Positions 43,923 through 52,720 of a DNA stretch of 64,000 nt are shown here, one piece after another. The notes below the pieces were generated by a model, which had not been told where the DNA came from, searched no databases, and saw nothing but the letters and a program-made list of their open reading frames with translations. Made by a program: the position numbers and the translations under genes. Each line of letters opens with the position of its first letter. Within the stretch, counting starts at the first letter, position 1. Source of the stretch: Nonomuraea fuscirosea (GTDB taxonomy: Bacteria > Actinomycetota > Actinomycetes > Streptosporangiales > Streptosporangiaceae); the NCBI RefSeq assembly GCF_003001935.1, contig NZ_PVNG01000016.1:1-64000 (forward strand), in the 5' to 3' direction.

Positions 43923-44970
43923 CGCGCGCCGCGCCGTCGTCCTCGCCGTGCTCGCCGCCGCCGTGCCGGCCGCCTTCCTGGCCACGCTGGCCTGGGGGTC
44001 GGTCAGCGTGCCGCTGGACGAGGTCGTCGCCATCCTGCGCGGGCAGGAGCCGGCCCGCGGGACCTGGCGGGCCATCGTCCTCGACCTGCGCCTGCCCCGC
44101 GCGACGACGGCGGTGCTCGCCGGGACGGCCATGGCCCTGGCCGGGCTCGCCATGCAGACGCTGTTCCGCAACGCCCTCGCCGAGCCGTACGTGCTCGGCG
44201 TCACCTCGGGAGCCGGGCTCGGCGTGGGCCTGCTCCTGCTGCCGCAGGGCGCGACCACCGGCGTGGGCGCCTCGCTGCTGGCCGGACTCGCCCCGCTGCA
44301 CGGGCTCGGCGTCGTCGGCGCGGCCGCCCTGGGCGCGTTCGCCGTCCTGCTGGTCATGCTGGCCATCGCCGGGCGGGTGCGGAACATGGTCATCGTCCTG
44401 GTGGCGGGCATCATGGTCGGCGCCTTCCTCGGCGCCGTCACCAACGTGCTGGTGTTCTTCGCCAGGCCCGAGGCCGTGGTGGCCTTCACGCAGTGGCAGT
44501 TCGGCAGCTTCGAGGGCGTGCGGGCAGTTCAGCTCCCCGTGCTCGCCGCCGTCGTCGCCGCGGGCGCCCTGCTGCTGACGCTCTTCGTCAAACAGCTGAA
44601 CGTGTCGCTGCTGGGGGAGCGGTACGCCCAGAGCATGGGCCTGTCCCCGCGGCGGGTGCGGATCGTCGCCGTCGCCGCCACGGCCCTGCTGTCCGGCGCG
44701 GTCACCGCCTACACCGGGCCGATCGCCTTCCTCGGCATCGCGGCCCCGCACCTGGCGCGGGGCCTGCTCGGCACGGCCGACCACCGGTTGCTGATCCCGG
44801 GCTCGGCGTTGCTCGGCGCGCTGACCGCCCTGGTCGCGGGGATCTTCGCCCAGCTTCCGGGAACCGGGCTCACGCTGCCGCTCAACGCCGCCCTCGCCCT
44901 GCTCGGCGCGCCCGTCGTACTTCACGTACTGCTGCGGATCAACCGCGTAGGAGGAGGCTTCCATGTCTGA
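43885..44970 (+). CDS. FecCD-family permease (second importer)
   Basis: A 361-residue permease: LRLPRATTAVLAGTAMALAGLAMQTLFRNALAEPYVLGVTSGAGLG and GPIAFLGIAAPHLARGLLG. It starts inside the binding-protein gene with GGAGCGG upstream, and its end overlaps the ATPase by eight bases. Confidence 0.9.
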   Translation: MTSSSSSVSRPSSARRAVVLAVLAAAVPAAFLATLAWGSVSVPLDEVVAILRGQEPARGTWRAIVLDLRLPRATTAVLAGTAMALAGLAMQTLFRNALAEPYVLGVTSGAGLGVGLLLLPQGATTGVGASLLAGLAPLHGLGVVGAAALGAFAVLLVMLAIAGRVRNMVIVLVAGIMVGAFLGAVTNVLVFFARPEAVVAFTQWQFGSFEGVRAVQLPVLAAVVAAGALLLTLFVKQLNVSLLGERYAQSMGLSPRRVRIVAVAATALLSGAVTAYTGPIAFLGIAAPHLARGLLGTADHRLLIPGSALLGALTALVAGIFAQLPGTGLTLPLNAALALLGAPVVLHVLLRINRVGGGFHV

Positions 44971-45946
44971 CGAACGGCTGGCCGCCACGGACCTCACGGT
45001 GGGCTACCGCCGCCGCGCCGTGCTCTCCGGCATCGACGTCACCCTGCGCGCCGGCGAGCTGGCCTGCCTCATCGGCGCGAACGGCATCGGCAAGTCCACC
45101 CTCATGCGCACCCTCGCCCGCGCCCAGTCACCGCTCACCGGACGCGTCGAGCTCCGCGGCCGGCCCATCACCGACCTCTCGCCCCGCGAGCTCGCCGCGG
45201 AGCTGGCCATCGTCCTCACCGACCGGGTCGCCGCCGGGCAACTGCTCGGCTACGACCTCGTCGCCCTCGGCCGCGCCCCGTACACCGGATGGTTCGGCCG
45301 GCTCGACGACACCGACAGACGCACGATCGAGTGGGCCCTCGACACCACCGGCTCCGGGCACCTGGCCGGCCGCCCGGTGACGGAGCTCAGCGACGGCGAA
45401 CGGCAGCGCCTCATGATCGCGCGGGCGCTCGTCCAGCAGCCCTCCGTCCTGCTGCTGGACGAGCCCACCGCGTTCCTCGACCTGGCCGCCCGGCTGGAGC
45501 TGGTCAAACTGCTGCTCTCCCTGACCCACGAGCACGGCCTCGCCGTCCTGATGTCCACCCACGACGTCGAGCACCTGCTGCGGCACGCCGACTCGGTCTG
45601 GCTGATCACCCCCGAACGCGAGCTGATCACCGGAGCGCCGGAGGAGCTCGGGCTGGGCGGGCACCTGCGGCGCATGCTCGGCGACACCGCCGCCTTCGAC
45701 CCGCGAACCGGCACGTTCGCCTGGGACGACGGCCACGCGGCCACCGCCCGCGTCACGGCGCCGAACGAATGCCCGGCCGACCTGCTGGCCTGGACCGTTC
45801 GTGCGGTGGAGCGCGCCGGATACCGCGTCGGCGAGCAGGACCCCGCTGTCACGGTCGAGGTGCGGGCGTCCGGCGGCTGGCGGGTCGGCCCGCGCCGGCT
45901 CGATTCGGTGCAGGCGCTGGTCGCCTGCCTGCGCGACGGCGGCTGA
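44963..45946 (+). CDS. Metallophore ABC importer ATPase (second importer)
   Basis: A 327-residue ATPase: Walker A GANGIGKST, signature LSDGERQR, Walker B VLLLDEPTAFLDL, switch His in STHDVEHL. About 75 extra C-terminal residues (from GTFAWDD) are not part of the nucleotide-binding domain; such tails occur in this ATPase branch and may be regulatory. Last gene of the importer operon. Confidence 0.9.
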   Translation: MSDERLAATDLTVGYRRRAVLSGIDVTLRAGELACLIGANGIGKSTLMRTLARAQSPLTGRVELRGRPITDLSPRELAAELAIVLTDRVAAGQLLGYDLVALGRAPYTGWFGRLDDTDRRTIEWALDTTGSGHLAGRPVTELSDGERQRLMIARALVQQPSVLLLDEPTAFLDLAARLELVKLLLSLTHEHGLAVLMSTHDVEHLLRHADSVWLITPERELITGAPEELGLGGHLRRMLGDTAAFDPRTGTFAWDDGHAATARVTAPNECPADLLAWTVRAVERAGYRVGEQDPAVTVEVRASGGWRVGPRRLDSVQALVACLRDGG

Positions 45947-45958
45947 CGGAGGGCGGAG

Positions 45959-46975
45959 CTATCTGCGGTAGACGCCGATGGCCCAGTTCACCGGGCGGTT
46001 GGTGGACTCGCCCCAGAGCCCCACGCGTCCCGTGACGGTGACGCGCTTGCCCTTGGGCACCGTGAACTCCTGCATCGCCGTCGGGAACGGGCCCTCCTTC
46101 CAGATGCCGCAGCCCGAGCGCGTGGGCGACTCCTGGCCGCCGACTTGGTACGTGAACCACATGCGTCCGGCCAGGGCGCCCGAGCAGATCTGGTCGATGC
46201 CGACGGGGTCGCCGGTGCCCACCACCTGCATCTCGAACGTGGACTGGCCCGGCCAGACGCCCCTGAACTGGGCGAGCATCTTCTTGCCGTCCAGCCGCTC
46301 GGGCATCGCCCTGACCGGCTCGGGGAGGATCATCCGGGCGGGCGGGACCCACTCGTAGACCGCGAGGTCCCAGTCGGACCGCTGAGGCTTGACCGGCTCG
46401 CACGGCCCGTTCTTGGTCCGCATGACGCAGCCCCCGCCGGAGGTGCTCCGGTCGAACGTGACCGTGACCTCCTTGGCGTCCGCCGGCACGATCAGCGGAC
46501 GCAGGTCCATGTCCTTGGGGCACGGCGCGAAACCTCGCGGGCCCGTGTTCCTGCCGTTCACCAGGATCCGTGGCGGCGCGCTCATCTCGCCGTCGCACCG
46601 CGCCGCGACGTCCAGCGGATTTCCGGTGACCGGGACCGTGACCGAGGTCTTCACCCCCGCCGCGACGAGCCTGGTCGCGGCCAGCCGGCGGTACACGGTG
46701 CCGTCGGGGGCGGTGTAGCGCTCGGGCAGGCCGGGCGCGGGCTCGGCGGTCACCGTCGTCGCGACCGGCTCCTCGGCCGTACCGGGCAGCAGGGCGACGG
46801 TCACCACGACGGCGGCCACCACCGACACCACCGACACCACCCCGCCCGCCACCGCCCGCCGGCGCAGCCGGGTCCTGCGGATGCGCGCGCGGACCTCGTC
46901 GTGGCGGTGCGGGTTCGCGGGCGACGGCCCCTCGGCCCGCTCGCGCAGGACGTCACGCAGATCTTGTACGGTCAC
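45959..46975 (-). CDS. Membrane-anchored protein partnered with the sigma factor
   Basis: A 338-residue protein with a short cytoplasmic N-terminus (about 40 residues), one transmembrane helix (residues 43-65) and a 270-residue extracellular part with several cysteines. GTG start overlaps the sigma-factor stop. The layout is that of an anti-sigma or signal-output protein, but no zinc-binding anti-sigma motif (HxxxCxxC) is visible. Confidence 0.65.
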   Translation of the reverse strand: MTVQDLRDVLRERAEGPSPANPHRHDEVRARIRRTRLRRRAVAGGVVSVVSVVAAVVVTVALLPGTAEEPVATTVTAEPAPGLPERYTAPDGTVYRRLAATRLVAAGVKTSVTVPVTGNPLDVAARCDGEMSAPPRILVNGRNTGPRGFAPCPKDMDLRPLIVPADAKEVTVTFDRSTSGGGCVMRTKNGPCEPVKPQRSDWDLAVYEWVPPARMILPEPVRAMPERLDGKKMLAQFRGVWPGQSTFEMQVVGTGDPVGIDQICSGALAGRMWFTYQVGGQESPTRSGCGIWKEGPFPTAMQEFTVPKGKRVTVTGRVGLWGESTNRPVNWAIGVYRR

Positions 46976-47466
46976 CGGCGCAGCTCCTTCACCATCGCCT
47001 CGTCCTGTCGCAGCTTGGCCAGCGCCTTCGCGGTCTGGCTCTTGACCGTGCCCTCCTGGCAGCCCAGCAGCCCGGCCACCTCGCTCACGGGCAGGTCCTC
47101 GTAGAAACGCAGCACGATCACCGCGCGCTGCCGGGCCGGCAGCCGGCCCACCGCCCGCCACAGGTCCGCCCGCCCATCTGCGGCCGGATCGCCGGCCGGG
47201 TCGTGCCGCACCGCCTCGGGCAGATCGTCGCTCGGCAACTCTCTGCGCCATCGCCGCCGCCACCACGAGGTGTACGTCGTCACCAGCACCTTGCGCACGT
47301 ACGCCTCGGGCTCGTCGATGCCCGGCCAGGCGAACCACGCCTTGGCCAGCGACTCCTGCAGCAGGTCCTCCGCGACGCCCCAGTCCCGGGTCAGCAGGTA
47401 CGCGGTCCGTAACAGCCGGTCCGACCGCGCCACCACGAAATCCTGAAATATCGCCCTATCCGCCAA
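46972..47466 (-). CDS. SigE-family ECF sigma factor
   Basis: A 164-residue sigma factor with regions 2 and 4: FVVARSDRLLRTAYLLTRDWGVAEDLLQESLAKAW (region 2) and LPARQRAVIVLRFYEDLPVSEVAGLLGCQEGTVKSQTAKAL (region 4, HTH). It belongs to the actinobacterial SigE-like group. TTG 47466 is chosen because AGGAGG is correctly placed before it; a GTG at 47517 is possible. It is co-transcribed with the membrane partner. Confidence 0.88.
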   Translation of the reverse strand: MADRAIFQDFVVARSDRLLRTAYLLTRDWGVAEDLLQESLAKAWFAWPGIDEPEAYVRKVLVTTYTSWWRRRWRRELPSDDLPEAVRHDPAGDPAADGRADLWRAVGRLPARQRAVIVLRFYEDLPVSEVAGLLGCQEGTVKSQTAKALAKLRQDEAMVKELRR

Positions 47467-48048
47467 CTTGACGTGCCTCCTGTACGAGCCGGTTGACGGT
47501 ACTGACGCATCGACCACCCCACCAGGTTGCCCGCGCCCTCGACCTCTCCGTCAGCGACATGCGTCTTCTCGACAAGGAGGGTGGTGGGTGCCGCATTCCA
47601 TCCGCCGGCATGTGAAAGGTGGCGAGTGCGCAAGAGAAGCCGGCGGAATTCAGTTCATGAGAAATGGCGTAGGTGGGGCCAGGGCTTCGTCTCGCCAAAC
47701 TGCTCGACTCCGATGAATGGCCGAATTCATCGGATCGGGAATCTCCGGCTGTCCCATGGGTTCACTGTTCCGATCGCCGACTCTCAGTGCCTGTATGGCC
47801 ATCACCTGGATGTTCTCGAGCCTCGGCACCGCCTGCACCTGGCACCAGGGGTCTGCGAGCTGCTGCCAGCCTATCGGTGATCCGCGCAAGCGCGACTTAT
47901 TTAGAAGTACTTGGAACTGTCCGGGTTCGACTTCACAGTGTCGCGGCCTCTCGCTAGCCTGCTGACCGCAGGAGGAAGTCCATGATCATTGCATTGTGGA
48001 ATGGCGTGGATATGACCGATCCGAGAGTGTGCGGGGGATTACAGCGCG
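47467..48048. other. Long intergenic region of lower GC
   Basis: No gene I can support in 582 bases between the divergent sigma and AraC genes. GC content falls visibly towards 48 kb. One open frame (47717-47965, 82 codons) is rich in Cys/Ser/Thr (for example SACMAITWMFSSLGTACTW) but has no clear ribosome site. GGAGGAAG stands before an ATG at 47982, whose frame runs into the AraC gene out of phase. These may be promoters and a leader of the AraC gene. Confidence 0.5.
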
Positions 48049-49038
48049 ATGAAGAATTCAATCTCGCCGAGGTCGGAAAGAGTCTCGGAGTTATCGGGGA
48101 GATATCCGGCCGTCAGCGCGGGGGTCGATCAGTTGCGGGATCTGCTGGAGCAGCAGTACCCGTCGTACTTCCTCAAAGTCATCAAGCCGCATCCGCGCGG
48201 CGCTCGGCATCAGTTGCTCCACCGAGGAAAGGCCATGCTCTACACCGCGTCATACGGGGGAGAAATCAGGACCGGGACGTCGGAGTCGCTCAACTTCTAC
48301 GCGGTCATGCCGTTGCGCGGGGCCGGTTCCGTGACGCTCGACGGGGAGGACATCAGCGCGCCGATCTCCCTCCTGGGCCCCCAGCAGAAGATCGACATGC
48401 GGTGGAGCATCGACCACGAAGTGATGGTGATGCAGATTCCGTCGGCGCTGCTGCAGGATGCGCTGGAGCCTTACCTGGGTGAATCGGTCAAGGAGCGGTT
48501 GCGGTTCGAACCGGGGGCGGATCACGGCAGCGCGCTGGGGCGCACGTTCAGAATGTTGTCGTCGGTCGGGACGGCCGGTTCGCTGCCCTTCTCGGCCTCG
48601 AAAATCGCCGAGCACCACTTCGAGCAGTTCCTGCTGCACACCCTGCTCTCTTCCCAGCCGCACAACTACTCCCACGAGCTCGGCGAGCTCCCCGCCTCGT
48701 GGACCCCGGCCGCTCTGCGGCGGGCGACCCGCTACTGCGAAGATCACGCCGGCGAGCCGATCAGCCTGAACGACATCGCCGCCGCGGCCAGGGTCGGCGT
48801 CCGCACCCTCCAGCTCGGCTTCCGCGAGCATCTGCGGACCACCCCGATGGCCTATCTCCGTTCCGTACGGCTGGCGCACGCCCACGCCGATCTGGTCCGC
48901 GTCGCCGGGACGGACAGCCCGATGACCGTCACGGACGTGGCGCTCCGGTGGGGATTCACCCACCTCGGCCGGTTCGCGGCCCTGTACCGGCAGACCTACG
49001 GCCGGCCGCCGTCCAGCACCCGGCAAGGACGCCGGTGA
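48049..49038 (+). CDS. AraC-family transcriptional regulator
   Basis: A 329-residue regulator with an AraC_binding_2-type N-terminal domain and a C-terminal double HTH: ISLNDIAAAARVGVRTLQLGFREHLRTTPMAYLRSVRL, then VTDVALRWGFTHLGRFAALYRQTYGRPPS. It sits at the edge of the azole-peptide cluster and may control it or a neighbouring function. The start has only GGGGGA upstream. Confidence 0.88.
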   Translation: MKNSISPRSERVSELSGRYPAVSAGVDQLRDLLEQQYPSYFLKVIKPHPRGARHQLLHRGKAMLYTASYGGEIRTGTSESLNFYAVMPLRGAGSVTLDGEDISAPISLLGPQQKIDMRWSIDHEVMVMQIPSALLQDALEPYLGESVKERLRFEPGADHGSALGRTFRMLSSVGTAGSLPFSASKIAEHHFEQFLLHTLLSSQPHNYSHELGELPASWTPAALRRATRYCEDHAGEPISLNDIAAAARVGVRTLQLGFREHLRTTPMAYLRSVRLAHAHADLVRVAGTDSPMTVTDVALRWGFTHLGRFAALYRQTYGRPPSSTRQGRR

Positions 49039-49071
49039 GCAGGGTGGCCGCCCGACCTTGAGCAGGCCCGT

Positions 49072-51303
49072 TCAAGCGGGTGCCTGGTCCGCTCGTTCGA
49101 GGTCGATCGTCACCGCCGCGATGATCTGCCGCGCCCTGACCACGGCCGCGATGTCACCCAGTTGTTCGGCCGCCTTCAGCGCGGCCTCATGGAGGCCGGC
49201 CTTCGCGCGCCAGTCGCTGCGATGGTCGCACCAGGGCGTCAACGCCGCCGCCAGCTGGATGACATGGGACGGGAAGTCGTTCCTCAGCGCCTGGCGCACC
49301 ACGGTGAACAGGACCGTGTGCTCGGCCTGGAACCACTCCAGTGCCTGCCGGCGGCAGGCGAGGCGTTCCGGCCGCACCCCGGGGGCCGGCGGGCTGGGCA
49401 CGATCACGAGCGCCTCCGGCCTGAGCAGCCGCGTGGCCCGGTACGCGGTGTGCAGGTAGTGCTCGATCACCCGCCGTGCCGCCTGCCGGTGGAGCCGGAC
49501 GTCGGCGACGCGGGCCAGATCGTGCGCGTACGTACGGAGCAGGTTGTGCAGCGTGACCCTGCCGGGGACGGCCTCGGCCACCAGATGCGCCTCCAGGAGC
49601 ACGTCCAGCAGCCGGTCGGCCTGCACCCTGTTGACGGCCGCCAGACTGGCTACGGCCGCCCGGGCGATGTCGGGCCCCGGATGGATCGCCAGCAACGAGA
49701 ACAGGCGGGCCGCCTTGGCGGGCAGGAGGTCGTAGGAGTGGGAGAACACCGTGCGCATGTCGGTGCGGGCATCCCGGGTGGCCAGCACGCTGACGTCGGT
49801 GCGGACACGGCGCAGCTCGGCCGAGAGCGCCGCGAGCGGAGCGGACGGCGCCGCGGTCGCGCGGCCGGCCGCGATGGTCAGGGAGAGGGGCAACCGCCCG
49901 CACAGGTCGATGATCTCATCGGTGGCGCGCGCGTCGGCCTCGACGCACTCGCGGCCCAACCGGCCGGCGAGCAGTTGCCGGGACTCGCGATGGGTGAGGA
50001 CGTCCAAGGTGAGCAACGCGGCCGCGTGCCGGCTGACCAGGCTGTTCAGCCCTTGCCTGCTGGTGATCACCACCATGCACGCGGTGCCTCCCGGCAGCAG
50101 CTCCTGTACCTGCTCGGCGTCGCGGGCGTTGTCGAGCAGCACCAGCGCGCGCCGGCCTGCCAGCAGGGTCCGGTACAGCGCGATCCTGGCCTGCGGATCC
50201 ACTGGAATCCGGTGTTTCGCCACGCCCAAGGTCTGCAGAAAACTGGACAGAACGTCATGCGGGTCCAGTGCGCTCTCGCCCGGCCCGAATCCCTGCAGAT
50301 CGGCGTAGAGCTGACCGTCAGGGAAGCGTTCGGCGGCCTGGTGCGCCCAGTGCACGGCCAGGCAGGTCTTGCCGACGCCGGCGGTGCCGGTGATGACGCA
50401 GACGCTGGTGTTCCCGTCGAGCAACCCATCCAGCCGCTTCAGCTCCTCGTCCCGGCCGGTGAGCTCGGCCACGTCCGCCGGGAGCTGGCGTGGCGTGATC
50501 GGCGCCGCCCGCACCGCCTGGTCCTCCAGCAGGCCGGCGTGAATGCGCCGCAGCTCCGCGGAGGGGGTGGTGCCCAGTTCCTCGCTCAGCCCGCGCCTGA
50601 GCCGCTCGTACGCCGACAGCGCCTCGGCCCGTCTGCCGCAGCCGTCCAGCGCCAGGAGCAGGCGCCCCCACAACGGCTCGTGCCACGGATGACGGGCCAC
50701 CAGCCTGCGGGCCTCGGGCACCAGCTCACTGTGGCGTCCCGCGGCCAGCCCCAGGTCGAGCCAGCGTTCCGCGGCGGTCACGTGCAGATCCAGCAGGTGA
50801 GCGGCGTCGGCCCCGTGCAGCGCCGGAGACTCGATCCCCTCGAACGGCTGCCCCCGCCACAGGCTCAGCGCCTGCTCCAGCGCCGCCGGCTCGGCTTCGG
50901 TGTCCAGCGCCGGCGCCGCCTCGGCGAGCAGGCGGCGAAACAGCAGTGCGTCGACCCGTTCAGGTTCCACCCGCAGCCGGTAGCCCAGTGACGTCGTCTC
51001 GATCGCCTCCGCGCCGAGCGTGTGACGCAGCCGGGCGATGTAGGTGTGAACGCTGCGCCGGACGTTGTCCGGCAGGTCACCCGCCCATACCGCCGAGGCC
51101 AGCCGATCCACCGACACCGTCTCGCCCGCCGACAGCGCGAGGACGGCCAGCAGCGTCCGCAGCCGGTTCGAGCCCAGCTCGACCCGGACCGTTCCCAGTC
51201 GCACGTCGAAGGGGCCCAGTACGGCCACGCGCAGTTCCCTTCCCGCGTCGGCGGTCACGCGGACCGGCCTTCCGGCGTCCGGCTGCCCTCGGTCGTCTGC
51301 CAC
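49072..51303 (-). CDS. SARP-family pathway regulator
   Basis: A 743-residue AfsR-type activator. Residues 25-110 form an OmpR-like DNA-binding domain (RLRTLLAVLALSAGETVSVDRLASAVW). Residues 115-265 form the bacterial transcriptional activation domain. From about 275 an NB-ARC ATPase follows, with P-loop TGTAGVGKTCLAV and VLLDNARDAEQ. The helical tail is short compared with AfsR, and TPR repeats are not obvious. SARPs switch on antibiotic clusters, so it probably governs the adjacent azole-peptide genes on the same strand. Confidence 0.92.
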   Translation of the reverse strand: MADDRGQPDAGRPVRVTADAGRELRVAVLGPFDVRLGTVRVELGSNRLRTLLAVLALSAGETVSVDRLASAVWAGDLPDNVRRSVHTYIARLRHTLGAEAIETTSLGYRLRVEPERVDALLFRRLLAEAAPALDTEAEPAALEQALSLWRGQPFEGIESPALHGADAAHLLDLHVTAAERWLDLGLAAGRHSELVPEARRLVARHPWHEPLWGRLLLALDGCGRRAEALSAYERLRRGLSEELGTTPSAELRRIHAGLLEDQAVRAAPITPRQLPADVAELTGRDEELKRLDGLLDGNTSVCVITGTAGVGKTCLAVHWAHQAAERFPDGQLYADLQGFGPGESALDPHDVLSSFLQTLGVAKHRIPVDPQARIALYRTLLAGRRALVLLDNARDAEQVQELLPGGTACMVVITSRQGLNSLVSRHAAALLTLDVLTHRESRQLLAGRLGRECVEADARATDEIIDLCGRLPLSLTIAAGRATAAPSAPLAALSAELRRVRTDVSVLATRDARTDMRTVFSHSYDLLPAKAARLFSLLAIHPGPDIARAAVASLAAVNRVQADRLLDVLLEAHLVAEAVPGRVTLHNLLRTYAHDLARVADVRLHRQAARRVIEHYLHTAYRATRLLRPEALVIVPSPPAPGVRPERLACRRQALEWFQAEHTVLFTVVRQALRNDFPSHVIQLAAALTPWCDHRSDWRAKAGLHEAALKAAEQLGDIAAVVRARQIIAAVTIDLERADQAPA

Positions 51304-51395
51304 ACGCGGATGAGCCTAACCACGGGCCTGTGCCGGAGATATCCACGCCGCGTCCTGTCCGCTGCGCGTTCGGGATAGCGCGAGCGAGCATCACC

Positions 51396-51459
51396 GGCCC
51401 CTCAGAAGACCGGCCCCTCAGAAGACCGGCCCCTCAGAAGACCGGCCCCTCAGAAGACC
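51396..51459. repeat. Four 16-base tandem repeats at a gene's 3' end
   Basis: Four copies of GGCCCCTCAGAAGACC. The last copy contains the stop codon of the flavin monooxygenase-like gene, so the array looks like successive duplication of that gene's end into the 3' flank. Confidence 0.9.
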
Positions 51460-52604
51460 GGCAGCGTGGGGGCCATGCCGAGGCGGACCCGTCCGACGGA
51501 TTCGAAGAAGACGGCGGAGTGGTTGTGGTGCTGGAGCGCGACCATCCCGTCGCGGAAGAGCCGCTCGACGCCGTTGCCCTGATAGATCGAGGCGGAGCTG
51601 CCCAGCTCGTACATGGCCGTCAGCACGTCGCGGCCGACCTGCGCGGCGTGACTCATGGCGCCGCGCAGCGCGGCGCGCAGTTCAAGGGTGACGGGCTCGG
51701 CGTTCTCCCCGGCGAGGTCGATGTCGCGCGCCGCGGACAGCAGGAGCAGCCGGGCGGCCTGGAGCGCGGCCTCCGACCGGGCGATGACCGTCTGGGTGTG
51801 CGCTGAGCCGGCGAGCGTGCCGCCGGTCATCGTCCGCTTCGAGACCACGAGCGCGGCCGTCTCCTCGATGGCACTCCGGGCCACCCCGAGGACGACGGCG
51901 GAGCAGCCGGGGACGACGAGCGAGGGAATGTAGCCCTGGTAACGGGGGCGCTGGACGCGGGCCGGCACGTCCACGCGCGCCACCAGGTCGCCGGGCACCA
52001 CGGCGTCCTCGACCATGACATCGTGGCTGCCCGAGCCGCGCAGGCCGGTGGAGTGCCAGGTGTCCTCGACCGAGAACTGCTCCCGGCGCAGCATGAAGAA
52101 CCGCACGTCGAGCATGCCCTCGTCGGTCAGGAGCACGTTGTCGCCGTCCTTGATGTAGGCGGCCGCGGCGAACCAGTCGGCGTGGTTGATCCCGCTGACG
52201 AGCTTCCAGCGCCCGGACAGCCGGAAACCCCCGTCGCACGGTACGGCGGTCCCCACCATGCTCGACGCGGCGAAGACCGGCTCGGCACCCGATCCCCAGA
52301 TCCGGGCGTTGCCCGGCTCGTCGAGCAGCGCGCCGATGAATCCCCAGTTGGCGTTCCACACGATCCACCCGGCGGAGGCGTCCAGCCGGCCGAACCCCTC
52401 GTACACCTTCAGCACGGTCTCCAGCGGGGCTTCGAAGCCGCCGAGCTCACGTGGCGTGAGCAGGCGGAAGGCGCCGCTGTCCCGCAACTCGCGCACCAGC
52501 TTCTCAGGGAGGTCCCGCCCGGCCTCCATGTCGGCGGCGGCCGCGCCGACGGCGGCCTCCAGTTGCGCGGGAAGATCCAGCGGGTGGGCTGTCTGCATGG
52601 TCAT
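51450..52604 (-). CDS. Acyl-CoA dehydrogenase-fold flavin monooxygenase-like protein
   Basis: A 384-residue protein of the acyl-CoA dehydrogenase fold, of the group that uses reduced flavin for oxygenation (HsaA/DszC-like). The end is ALQHHNHSAVFFESVGRVRLGMAP, and ELGSSASIYQGNGVERLFRDG is the conserved late helix. It could hydroxylate or desaturate the peptide product; the substrate is unknown. ATG 52604 is chosen over one inside the tandem repeat at 52634. It follows the elimination-domain gene after a 116-base gap. Confidence 0.78.
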   Translation of the reverse strand: MTMQTAHPLDLPAQLEAAVGAAAADMEAGRDLPEKLVRELRDSGAFRLLTPRELGGFEAPLETVLKVYEGFGRLDASAGWIVWNANWGFIGALLDEPGNARIWGSGAEPVFAASSMVGTAVPCDGGFRLSGRWKLVSGINHADWFAAAAYIKDGDNVLLTDEGMLDVRFFMLRREQFSVEDTWHSTGLRGSGSHDVMVEDAVVPGDLVARVDVPARVQRPRYQGYIPSLVVPGCSAVVLGVARSAIEETAALVVSKRTMTGGTLAGSAHTQTVIARSEAALQAARLLLLSAARDIDLAGENAEPVTLELRAALRGAMSHAAQVGRDVLTAMYELGSSASIYQGNGVERLFRDGMVALQHHNHSAVFFESVGRVRLGMAPTLPVF

Positions 52605-52616
52605 GTGCTCACTTCG

Positions 52617-52681
52617 TTCATGGTCGAGGTTCACGGTCGAGATTCACGGTCGAGGTTCATGGTCGAGGTTCATGGTCGAGG
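52617..52681. repeat. Five 13-base tandem repeats
   Basis: Five copies of TTCATGGTCGAGG with two one-base variants fill the gap in front of the monooxygenase-like gene. Each on the minus strand contributes an ATG or GTG, so extra in-frame starts may exist. The array lies 40 bases from the next gene's end. Confidence 0.9.
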
Positions 52682-52720
52682 AGGAGGCCGGATGTCCGGG
52701 AGGACGGCGGACGGGCGACG

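Noticed and set aside
47717..47965. 82-codon Cys/Ser/Thr-rich frame as a lanthipeptide precursor
   Set aside because: No ribosome site, no leader motif, and opposite-strand frames look equally open; kept only as a low-interest note.
51396..52681. Repeat arrays as a CRISPR
   Set aside because: Units of 13 and 16 bases are directly adjacent without spacers, and no cas genes are present.
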